Of a stretch of 7,552 bases of DNA, positions 1 to 5,092 are shown piece by piece. The notes under the pieces were generated by a model, which ran no database searches, was not told where the DNA came from, and saw nothing but the letters and a program-made list of their open reading frames with translations. Each line of letters starts with the position of its first letter. Position 1 is the stretch's first letter. The stretch is from Neisseriaceae bacterium. Its GTDB lineage: Bacteria > Pseudomonadota > Gammaproteobacteria > Burkholderiales > Neisseriaceae. Where the stretch lies: the NCBI GenBank assembly GCA_017446355.1, contig JAFSQZ010000202.1:1-7552 (forward strand). The letters are read 5' to 3'. A program made the translations under genes and the position numbers.

Positions 1-172
1 AAGAAAAAAATCGGTCATTGCGAATGAGCGCAGCGAGTGTGGCAATCTTTTAAAAACAATGCGTACTATTGCTTTCAGGCTGCCTGAAAGAAAAAAATCG
101 GTCATTGCGAATGAGCGCAGCGAGTGTGGCAATCTTTTAAAAACAATGCGTACCGTTTTTAGGCTGCCTGAA
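1..172. repeat. Tandem repeat: two copies of an 87-base DUS-ending unit
   Basis: Bases 1-66 and 88-153 are identical over 66 positions. Each copy is followed by a short diverged spacer (67-76 and 154-160) and an exact DUS 12-mer (77-88 and 161-172). The start-to-start period is 87 bases. Each copy contains ATTGC...GCAAT inverted ends around a GC-rich centre with GAGCGCAGCGAG, resembling the small dispersed 'attgcgag...gcaat' repeats found in many bacterial genomes. The first copy begins at the window edge, so the array may continue to the left. Family membership is inferred; the duplication itself is seen directly. Confidence 0.9.
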
Positions 173-207
173 AGGGTTTGCAAGCGTTTAGAGAAATATT
201 TTTTCAT
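1..207 (-). CDS. Partial open reading frame entering the tandem repeat; doubtful gene
   Basis: A minus-strand ATG at 207-205 is preceded, seven bases upstream, by a perfect AAGGAG ribosome binding site (220-215). The frame begins MKKYFSKRLQTL and stays open for 69 codons to the window edge. From codon 13 it reads a DUS (SGSL) and then the repeat, giving RLPHSLRSFAMTDFF twice. Because 87 is divisible by three, the second copy stays in frame. Peptides of the RLPHSLRSFAMT type are typical of translated dispersed repeats, so most of this is probably not a functional protein. The first 12 codons and their ribosome binding site may be the surviving start of a real gene that the repeats have overwritten. 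No family is recognised. Confidence 0.25.
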   Translation of the reverse strand, partial: MKKYFSKRLQTLSGSLKTVRIVFKRLPHSLRSFAMTDFFLSGSLKAIVRIVFKRLPHSLRSFAMTDFFL

Positions 208-306
208 TTAATTTCTCCTTGTTGGCGTTGGCAAATCACTTCATTGCTGCTAATGATGGCAATAGGTTACAAAGAAATGTCGTTGGCAAAAAAACTCAAC
301 AAAAAA
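208..306. other. Intergenic spacer between the repeat ORF and the fkpA terminator
   Basis: No gene is seen. It holds the AAGGAG ribosome binding site (minus strand, 220-215) of the partial frame on the left and two copies of GTTGGCAAA. I found no convincing promoter for that frame: TTGCCA hexamers occur on the minus strand, but without a good -10 box at the right distance. Confidence 0.5.
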
Positions 307-346
307 TTTCAGGCAGCCTGAAATATTTATTTAGGGCTGCCTGAAA
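301..346 (-). terminator. Intrinsic terminator of fkpA built from two opposed DUS
   Basis: Arms 307-318 and 335-346 are perfectly complementary over 12 bases, with a 16-base loop. Each arm is a DUS: an exact palindromic one at 307-323 and one carrying the exact 10-base core at 336-345. On the minus strand the stem is followed directly by a T run (complement of A301-A306). It begins about 20 bases after the fkpA stop codon. Inverted DUS pairs acting as terminators are well known in Neisseria. Confidence 0.85.
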
Positions 347-365
347 CTTTATGATAACAAGATGA

Positions 366-1178
366 TTATTTTGCTTTTTGTGCTTGTTTCATCATTTTTT
401 CTTGTGCTTCTTGCATAGCTTTGATGCGTTTCGCACCTTCACCTTTTTCTACTTTCACAATTTTCATATCAAATACCAAAACTGAATTAGCAGGAATGGT
501 GGGTGATGGAGATTGTGTACCGTATGCCAAAGAAGCTGGAATATAAAGTGTGTATTCACCACCTTGTTGCATTTGTTGCAAGCCTTCAATCCAGCCTGGA
601 ATCACTGTGTTGTCTACCACAGGTACTTCAAAAGCTTGTCCATTGTGTTCTTTGGTGCTGTCAAAAACGGTGCCATTGGTTAAGCGTCCTTCGTATTCCA
701 CGCTCACTAAATCACCTTTTTGAATTAAATCACCTTCACCTGCTTTATTGGTTTTGATTTGTAAACCTGATGGTAATTCAGTAATGCCTTCTTTGGTTTT
801 ATTGTCTGTTAAGAATTTTTGTCCGTCAGCCAAAGCAGCACTGGCTGCTTGTTTTGCTACGTCTTCCATTTTTTGTTCAATGCTTTGCATCAATAATGTT
901 GCTTGTTCAGAAGAAATTTTGTTTTCTTTGCCGTCTGCAACATCTTTTACCGCGTCAAAAAACGCTTTTTTATCTAATTCAATTTTGATGTTTTTTAATT
1001 GTTCCAAAGGCACGTTTTGTGCAAATTCATAACCCAAGAAATAGCTTAATTGTTTGCTCTCGGTTTCTAAACCTGCTACGTTTGTAGATGTACCTGATGC
1101 AGCATTTGATGCTTGTGGTTGCGTATTGCAGGCAGCTAATGCCAGAACCATAGCACTCGCAAAAAGTGTTTTTTTCAT
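366..1178 (-). CDS. fkpA: FKBP-type peptidyl-prolyl cis-trans isomerase lipoprotein (Mip/FkpA family)
   Basis: A 270-residue envelope lipoprotein predicted to catalyse cis-trans isomerisation of proline peptide bonds and to act as a folding helper outside the cytoplasm; in pathogenic Neisseria the counterpart is called Mip. The ATG at 1178 is chosen because it gives a lipoprotein signal (MKKTLFASAMVLALAAC, lipobox LAAC with Cys17) and has AAAGGA six bases upstream. A longer frame beginning with TTG at 1205 would spoil the signal peptide. Residues about 38-125 form the helical dimerisation domain of the FkpA_N type. The FKBP domain spans about 136-244 and keeps the expected pocket residues: Tyr162, Phe172-Asp173, Val192-Ile193 with Trp196 (VIPGW), Tyr219 and Phe236. 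The tail is rich in Lys, Gln and Ala. It diverges from prmB and ends at its own DUS terminator. Confidence 0.93.
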   Translation of the reverse strand: MKKTLFASAMVLALAACNTQPQASNAASGTSTNVAGLETESKQLSYFLGYEFAQNVPLEQLKNIKIELDKKAFFDAVKDVADGKENKISSEQATLLMQSIEQKMEDVAKQAASAALADGQKFLTDNKTKEGITELPSGLQIKTNKAGEGDLIQKGDLVSVEYEGRLTNGTVFDSTKEHNGQAFEVPVVDNTVIPGWIEGLQQMQQGGEYTLYIPASLAYGTQSPSPTIPANSVLVFDMKIVKVEKGEGAKRIKAMQEAQEKMMKQAQKAK

Positions 1179-1201
1179 AAAATGTCCTTTATTTGTAAAA
1201 A

Positions 1202-1261
1202 GCAAAAGCGTTTATTATAACGGTTTTTTAATTCATCGCCATTCGTTATAATCGCTTTTGC
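1202..1261. promoter_or_regulatory. Symmetrical divergent promoter region for fkpA and prmB
   Basis: Two perfect TATAAT boxes face outward: 1247-1252 on plus for prmB, and 1219-1214 on minus for fkpA. Each sits in an arm of a long inverted repeat. GCAAAAGCG (1202-1210) plus ATTATAACG (1214-1222) is mirrored by CGTTATAAT (1244-1252) plus CGCTTTTGC (1253-1261), with only a three-base insertion in the left arm. The -35 hexamers are weak: T-rich at about 1224-1229 for plus, and ATGGCG at 1242-1237 for minus. Predicted starts give leaders of about 54 bases for prmB and about 29 for fkpA. Confidence 0.7.
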
Positions 1262-1281
1262 ACAACTTTAACATTTAATTA

Positions 1282-1300
1282 TTTTCAGGCTGCCTGAAAA
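1282..1300. repeat. DUS palindrome in the prmB leader
   Basis: A 19-base perfect palindrome around a single central T, carrying AGGCTGCCTGAA at 1287-1298 on plus and the Kingella-type form on minus (1295-1284). It ends three bases before the prmB ribosome binding site, so an mRNA hairpin (7-base stem, 5-base loop) could form right beside it. Confidence 0.9.
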
Positions 1301-1312
1301 GTTAGGAATTTT

Positions 1313-2239
1313 ATGTCGCCCACGCTTTCTCCTTATACTGATGCTTTGCAATATTTACATACTTTGCGCGATGTGTTGCGTTTTGCGGTGAGTCGTTTTA
1401 ATGAAGCGCGTTTGTCTTTTGGACACGGCAGCGATAATGCTCACGATGAAGCTGTCTATTTGCTTTTGCATACTTTAAATCTTCCTTTGGATTTGTTGGA
1501 ACCCTATTTAGATGCGCGTTTGCTGCCCGAAGAAATGGCAAAAGTGTTGGCGTTAGTGGAAAAACGTGTGTGTGAACGGATACCTGTTGCCTATTTAACA
1601 CAACAAGCTTGGCAAGGCGATTTTGATTTTTACGTGGACGAACGCGTGATTGTGCCACGTTCGTTTATTTATGAGCTTTTGGGTGAACCCATTTTGTCTT
1701 GGGTTGAATATCCTGAATTGATACATCGTGCGCTGGATTTGTGTACAGGCAGCGCGGCGTTGGCGATTCAAATGGCACATCATTATCCTGATGCGCAAAT
1801 TGATGCGGTGGACATCAGTTTAGATGCGCTGGAAGTGGCGGCGATTAACGTTCAAAACTACGGCTTGGAAGAACAAATTCAGTTGATACACAGTGATATG
1901 TTTGAAGGTTTAGAAGGTGGTTATGATTTAATTGTGTCCAATCCACCTTATGTGGACGCGGCTTCTGTTGCCGATTTACCCGAAGAATATTTACACGAAC
2001 CTGAATTGGCTTTGGGAAGTGGTGAAGACGGTTTAGATGCGACGCGTATTATTTTGGAAAATGCTGCTCAAATGCTGAATCCCAAAGGCGTTTTATTGGT
2101 GGAAATTGGACATAATCGCGATGTTTTAGAACGAGCTTATCCGAATTTGCCCTTTACTTGGTTAGAAACCAGTGGTGGTGATGGTTTTGTATTCTTGTTG
2201 ACGCGTGAACAATTATTAGAAAACGCATCATTTGAATAA
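1313..2239 (+). CDS. prmB: Ribosomal protein L3 N5-glutamine methyltransferase PrmB
   Basis: SAM-dependent methyltransferase of 308 residues that modifies a glutamine side chain of ribosomal protein L3 in the cytoplasm during 50S assembly. The N-terminal substrate-binding part has the PrmB hallmark FGHGSDNAHDEAVYL (36-50), followed by RIPVAYLTQQAW (89-100) and FYVDERVIVPRS (106-117). The Rossmann domain has motif I LDLCTGSA (141-148), the SAM-ribose acidic region VDIS (166-169) and the catalytic NPPY (210-213) typical of glutamine methyltransferases. GSGEDGLDATR (235-245) also fits. PrmB rather than the release-factor enzyme PrmC is preferred because of the N-terminal hallmark. The ATG follows AGGAA closely. 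Motif I carries Ala148 where the family usually has Gly. It is transcribed alone and ends at a strong terminator. Confidence 0.96.
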   Translation: MSPTLSPYTDALQYLHTLRDVLRFAVSRFNEARLSFGHGSDNAHDEAVYLLLHTLNLPLDLLEPYLDARLLPEEMAKVLALVEKRVCERIPVAYLTQQAWQGDFDFYVDERVIVPRSFIYELLGEPILSWVEYPELIHRALDLCTGSAALAIQMAHHYPDAQIDAVDISLDALEVAAINVQNYGLEEQIQLIHSDMFEGLEGGYDLIVSNPPYVDAASVADLPEEYLHEPELALGSGEDGLDATRIILENAAQMLNPKGVLLVEIGHNRDVLERAYPNLPFTWLETSGGDGFVFLLTREQLLENASFE

Positions 2240-2264
2240 GCTTATTTTTATTTTTTATCATTAA

Positions 2265-2306
2265 AAAACAAGGCTTACGATAAAATTTTATCGTTAGCCT
2301 TGTTTT
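2265..2306. terminator. Long loopless inverted-repeat terminator after prmB
   Basis: AAAACAAGGCT (2265-2275) pairs with AGCCTTGTTTT (2296-2306), and the centre is itself a perfect palindrome, ACGATAAAATTTTATCGT (2277-2294). Only one T-T mismatch (2276/2295) interrupts the 42-base dyad. A and T tracts at the two ends suit termination in either direction, mainly of prmB. Its right arm runs into the znuA promoter. Confidence 0.85.
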
Positions 2307-2333
2307 CGTATCATTTTATGTTATACTGTAACA
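2300..2333 (+). promoter_or_regulatory. znuA promoter with overlapping Zur box
   Basis: A -35 candidate TTGTTT (2300-2305) lies 16 bases before TATACT (2322-2327). TGTTATACTGTAACA at 2319-2333 matches the neisserial Zur consensus as I remember it (TGTTATDNHATAACA) at all but one position. It covers the -10 box, the position expected for zinc-dependent repression. A second dyad, ATTTTATG (2313-2320) with CATAAAAT (2345-2352), surrounds it. Confidence 0.78.
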
Positions 2334-2375
2334 TAAATCCATCGCATAAAATAACGTATCACATAAGGAAGAAAT

Positions 2376-3284
2376 ATGAAAAAAATACTTTTTACGCTTT
2401 TACTTACTCTTTCAGGCAGCCTTTATGCTGCACCTTTACAAGTCATCACCAGTTTCAGTATTTTAAACGATATTGCCCAACAAATTGGTGGTGAACATAT
2501 TCAAGCACAATCTTTGGTTGGCGCAGATGCTGATGCACATGCTTATCAACTCAACAGTGCAGACCTTAAAAAAATTACGCGTGCTGATTTGGTCATTTTA
2601 AATGGATTGGGTTTGGAAAACGCTGATGTTTTACGTGCGGTCAAACAAAATAAAGTTGCCCACATTGAAGCAACAAACGGCATCAATGCACTGTCTAATG
2701 AAGAAGATGAGCACGAACATGAACATGAACACGAACACGAACAACACGAGCATCATCACGGCGCATTTGATCCACACGTTTGGCAAGATCCAGTGTTAAT
2801 GCAAAAATACGCAGCCAATATTGCCATTGCATTCATCAAAGCCGATCCCGCTAATGCACGAGCTTATCAAAAACGTTTTAATGATTTTTCCAATCAATTG
2901 GTGGAACTTGATACTTACACACGTTCGCAACTAAAAAACATTACTCCTGAAAAACGCAAAGTGTTGACCAGTCATCAAGCTTTTCAATATTTGGCACACC
3001 GCTATCATATTGAATTTATTGCGCCACAAAGTGTCAGCACTGAATCAGAAGCTTCTGCCAAAACGGTTGCTGCCTTAATTCGTCAAATCAAAGCAGACAA
3101 TATTCAGGCAGTGTTTGCTGAAAACATCAAAGACAATCGTTTGTTAGAACGCATTACTCAAGAAACTCAAGCCAAAATAGGAGGTAAACTGTATTCTGAT
3201 GCACTTTCCGCTGGCAAACCTGCCAACACTTACCTGAATTTATTTCGCTACAATATTGATACCATTGTTGCAGCAATGAAATAA
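2376..3284 (+). CDS. znuA: ZnuA-type zinc ABC transporter substrate-binding protein
   Basis: A 302-residue periplasmic cluster A-I binding protein that captures Zn(II) for an ABC importer. The signal peptide MKKILFTLLLTLSGSLYA is followed by cleavage near Ala18/Ala19. Likely metal ligands are His55 (DAHAY), His134 (FDPHVW) and His200 (TSHQAF), with Asp275 (LYSDAL) or Glu249 nearby. A flexible acidic/histidine loop at about 109-128 has nine His, five encoded in a run of (GARCAY) hexamers, and is typical of zinc rather than manganese proteins. The STESEASA stretch (221-228) is common in the family. The ATG has AAGGA six bases upstream. The upstream Zur box supports zinc regulation. No znuB or znuC lies beside it, so it must work with a permease and ATPase encoded elsewhere. 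Part of the signal peptide (Ser13-Leu16) is encoded by a DUS. Confidence 0.92.
   Translation: MKKILFTLLLTLSGSLYAAPLQVITSFSILNDIAQQIGGEHIQAQSLVGADADAHAYQLNSADLKKITRADLVILNGLGLENADVLRAVKQNKVAHIEATNGINALSNEEDEHEHEHEHEHEQHEHHHGAFDPHVWQDPVLMQKYAANIAIAFIKADPANARAYQKRFNDFSNQLVELDTYTRSQLKNITPEKRKVLTSHQAFQYLAHRYHIEFIAPQSVSTESEASAKTVAALIRQIKADNIQAVFAENIKDNRLLERITQETQAKIGGKLYSDALSAGKPANTYLNLFRYNIDTIVAAMK
2411..2422 (-). repeat. DUS inside the ZnuA signal-peptide codons
   Basis: TTCAGGCAGCCT is the complement of AGGCTGCCTGAA. It is read in the znuA frame as the tail of Leu12 plus Ser-Gly-Ser-Leu. It is one-sided, not a full palindrome. Confidence 0.9.
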
Positions 3285-3354
3285 TTTGTTTATTTTTTGA
3301 CTTCATTTACTACGCTTATCCCTTTGAATGGCGTGTAAAAAATACCTAATACCT

Positions 3355-3402
3355 AAAAAAATATCCATCTTCTTCATATTCACAAAGAAGATGGATATTT
3401 TT
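3355..3402. terminator. Bidirectional terminator between znuA and the MFS gene
   Basis: A perfect 18-base stem (3357-3374 with 3385-3402) and a 10-base loop, with seven A at 3355-3361 on the left and five T at 3398-3402 on the right. It lies between the convergent stop codons at 3284 and 3412 and can end both transcripts. Nothing else is evident in 3285-3354. Confidence 0.92.
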
Positions 3403-3411
3403 ATTGTTGGC

Positions 3412-4731
3412 TTACTGATTTAATTCTTGCAAACTGTGTCCTTTGGTTTCTTCACCCAACACAGCAATAATCACAGCAACGGCAACCAAAACCGCGGCAA
3501 ACATCATAAATACTTTGACATAACCGTTTTCTTGAGTCATCACCATAGGTACAACCAAAGGTGCGATGATGCCACCCATACGTCCGATGGCAGCAGCCCA
3601 ACCTGAACCGAAAGCACGGAATTCAGTTGGATAAAGTTCTGGTGTGTAAGAATACAACACGCCCCACGCACCGAGATTGAAGAAAGACAATAAGCTGCCC
3701 CAAATAAGAATTTGCATCACGCTATCAGATTGACCAAAGAAATAAGCACATACAGCACAGGCAGCGATGTAAGTAGCCAATGTGATTTTTCGTCCGATTT
3801 TTTCAACCAGCCAAGCAGCGGAAAAATAACCAGGAAATTGTGCCAAAGTCATCATCAACACGTATTCAAAAGTTTTGATAATGTCGTAACCGCGTTCGGT
3901 CATCAGTTTGGGCAACCACGTAAAAATACCGTAATACGAGAAAACGATACCAAACCAAATGAGCCACAACATTAGTGTGCGTTTAAAAAATCGTCCTTGC
4001 CACAATTCGCTCAAATGAATGGTACGCGCAGTTTTCTTTTCAGGCAGCACAATATCATTATTGACGGCAACACCACTTAATTTTTCCAGTTGACAAACCA
4101 CTTTATGCGCTTCTTCTACACGATTGTGCACAATTAAATAAGGTACGCTTTCAGGCAGCAGTTTTTTCAATGCAAACACGTAAAAAATTGGCAAGCCACC
4201 AATAAAAAATGCTACTTGCCAACCAAAACGCGGAATAAACATATAAGCAACTAAAGTTGCCACTAACCAACCGACAGCCCAAAAGCTTTCTAATAATACG
4301 ATAAAACGTCCACGCACGCGTGCTGGCACAAATTCGCTAACTAGGGTAACGGCAATAGGTAATTGCCCGCCCAAACCTAAACCAACAAAGAAACGGAATA
4401 CCAACAATGAGGTTAAATTCCACGATATGCCACACAAAGCAGTGGCAACACTATATAGGATTAACGTTGCCATAAAGACTTTACGTCGTCCGAAACGATC
4501 CGCCAAAAAGCCTGCATACATTGCACCAAATGCCATACCCACAAAACCGATACTGACTACGTAACCTAATTGTGCTGGCGTTAATGACCACTCTTTGCCT
4601 AATGTTGTCATAATAAAGCCAATCAAGCCTGTATCCATTGCATCAAATAGCCAGCCGATACCCACTAAAAGCAGCAAGCGATAGTGAAATTTGGAAACAG
4701 GAAGCTGTTCCAAGCGTGCTAATAGATCCAT
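3412..4731 (-). CDS. MFS transporter, NiaP/metabolite-H+ symporter type
   Basis: A 439-residue inner-membrane protein with the 12-helix pattern of the major facilitator superfamily, predicted to move a small organic solute, probably with protons. TM1 carries the acidic pair FDAMD (29-33) seen in aromatic acid:H+ symporters and in niacin (NiaP) carriers. The loop 2-3 motif is GFLADRFGRRK (74-84), with a weaker copy around KIGRK (311-315). RFFVGLGLGGQLP (113-125) and PELYPTEFRAFGSG (364-377) are also typical. A hydrophilic central loop spans about 190-250. The ATG has AAGAGGAA upstream at good spacing. The gene is monocistronic. The substrate cannot be read from sequence: nicotinate, an aromatic acid or another carboxylate are all possible. 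Two DUS cores fall in its codons, both read as Leu-Pro-Glu. Confidence 0.85.
   Translation of the reverse strand: MDLLARLEQLPVSKFHYRLLLLVGIGWLFDAMDTGLIGFIMTTLGKEWSLTPAQLGYVVSIGFVGMAFGAMYAGFLADRFGRRKVFMATLILYSVATALCGISWNLTSLLVFRFFVGLGLGGQLPIAVTLVSEFVPARVRGRFIVLLESFWAVGWLVATLVAYMFIPRFGWQVAFFIGGLPIFYVFALKKLLPESVPYLIVHNRVEEAHKVVCQLEKLSGVAVNNDIVLPEKKTARTIHLSELWQGRFFKRTLMLWLIWFGIVFSYYGIFTWLPKLMTERGYDIIKTFEYVLMMTLAQFPGYFSAAWLVEKIGRKITLATYIAACAVCAYFFGQSDSVMQILIWGSLLSFFNLGAWGVLYSYTPELYPTEFRAFGSGWAAAIGRMGGIIAPLVVPMVMTQENGYVKVFMMFAAVLVAVAVIIAVLGEETKGHSLQELNQ
4039..4161 (-). repeat. Two DUS 10-base cores within the MFS coding sequence
   Basis: GCTGCCTGAA reads on the minus strand at 4048-4039 and 4159-4150. 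Both lack the 5' AG extension. Both encode Leu-Pro-Glu (residues 229-231 and 192-194) in the variable central loop, where such insertions are easily tolerated. Confidence 0.8.
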
Positions 4732-4765
4732 TATTTTTCCTCTTTATAAATGAAATGTGGTTGAT

Positions 4766-4819
4766 AAAAAAAATCTTGCCAAAGACAAGAGCGCGGTATT
4801 ATATTTTGAATGATTCAAA
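4766..4819 (-). promoter_or_regulatory. MFS promoter with operator-like palindrome and leader hairpin
   Basis: The minus-strand -10 box TATAAT is at 4803-4798. Just upstream lies a perfect 15-base palindrome, TTTGAATGATTCAAA (4805-4819), placed where a repressor would block polymerase. The -35 is weak (TTGTGC about 19 bases upstream). In the leader, TCTTG (4790-4786) and CAAGA (4778-4774) could pair around a 7-base loop ahead of eight T (complement of A4766-A4773), resembling a weak terminator or attenuator before the start codon at 4731. Confidence 0.5.
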
Positions 4820-4986
4820 TATGCACAAAAAATAAGTATTATTAAAATGGGTAATGAATAATAAACAACAAAAACAGCCAGTATTTCTTCCAAAATCACT
4901 CACAAACACGTATTCACTAAAACACTTTCGTTTGAATCGGATATTCAGAAATACTGACTATTTATCAAATAGTTAAAATATAACGA
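4820..4986. other. Intergenic spacer between metS and the MFS promoter
   Basis: No gene is seen. It contains a 10-base inverted repeat (CAGTATTTCT at 4879-4888, AGAAATACTG at 4947-4956) and a short hairpin ACTATTT-ATC-AAATAGT (4957-4973). That hairpin lies 14 bases past the metS stop and may weakly terminate the NSS-metS transcript, although no good T run follows. Confidence 0.35.
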
Positions 4987-5091
4987 TTACTCGTTGCCAT
5001 CTTCTTTGGGTAAACGCACAATTGCCGTAATCAAACCGCCCCAAATAATCACCATAGCAATCACCATCATTAAAATTGCAATTGTAGTCAT
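4987..5091 (-). CDS. metS: MetS-like small subunit of the NSS transporter
   Basis: A 34-residue peptide beginning MTTIAILMMVIAMVIIW and ending VRLPKEDGNE: one hydrophobic membrane segment (about 3-24) and a short charged cytoplasmic tail. This is the size and form of the MetS family, small partners needed by MetP-type NSS transporters (methionine/alanine uptake in Corynebacterium). Its ATG lies one base after the TAA of the transporter gene. Its ribosome binding site CAGGAG (5104-5099) is made from the last codons of that gene, which implies translational coupling and fixed stoichiometry. The identification rests on size, membrane pattern and position as well as the recognisable RLPKED tail. 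Confidence 0.85.
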   Translation of the reverse strand: MTTIAILMMVIAMVIIWGGLITAIVRLPKEDGNE

Positions 5092-5092
5092 C

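Noticed and set aside
1..172. Possible CRISPR array
   Set aside because: Only two copies are seen, the repeated part is 66 bases, the spacers are 7-10 bases, and DUS follow each; none of this fits CRISPR.
1176..1205. Longer fkpA start at the TTG at 1205
   Set aside because: It would put nine residues before an otherwise ideal lipoprotein signal, begins at about the predicted transcript start, and lacks a ribosome binding site; the ATG at 1178 has both.
748..1251. Plus-strand frames across fkpA
   Set aside because: They are shadows of the lipoprotein gene with no ribosome binding sites or family resemblance.
3103..3114. Extra DUS in znuA
   Set aside because: TTCAGGCAGTGT differs within the 10-base core, so it is not counted as a DUS.
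4879..4956. 10-base inverted repeat around the intergenic centre
   Set aside because: The arms are 58 bases apart with no other mobile-element sign, and a chance match in AT-rich DNA is plausible.
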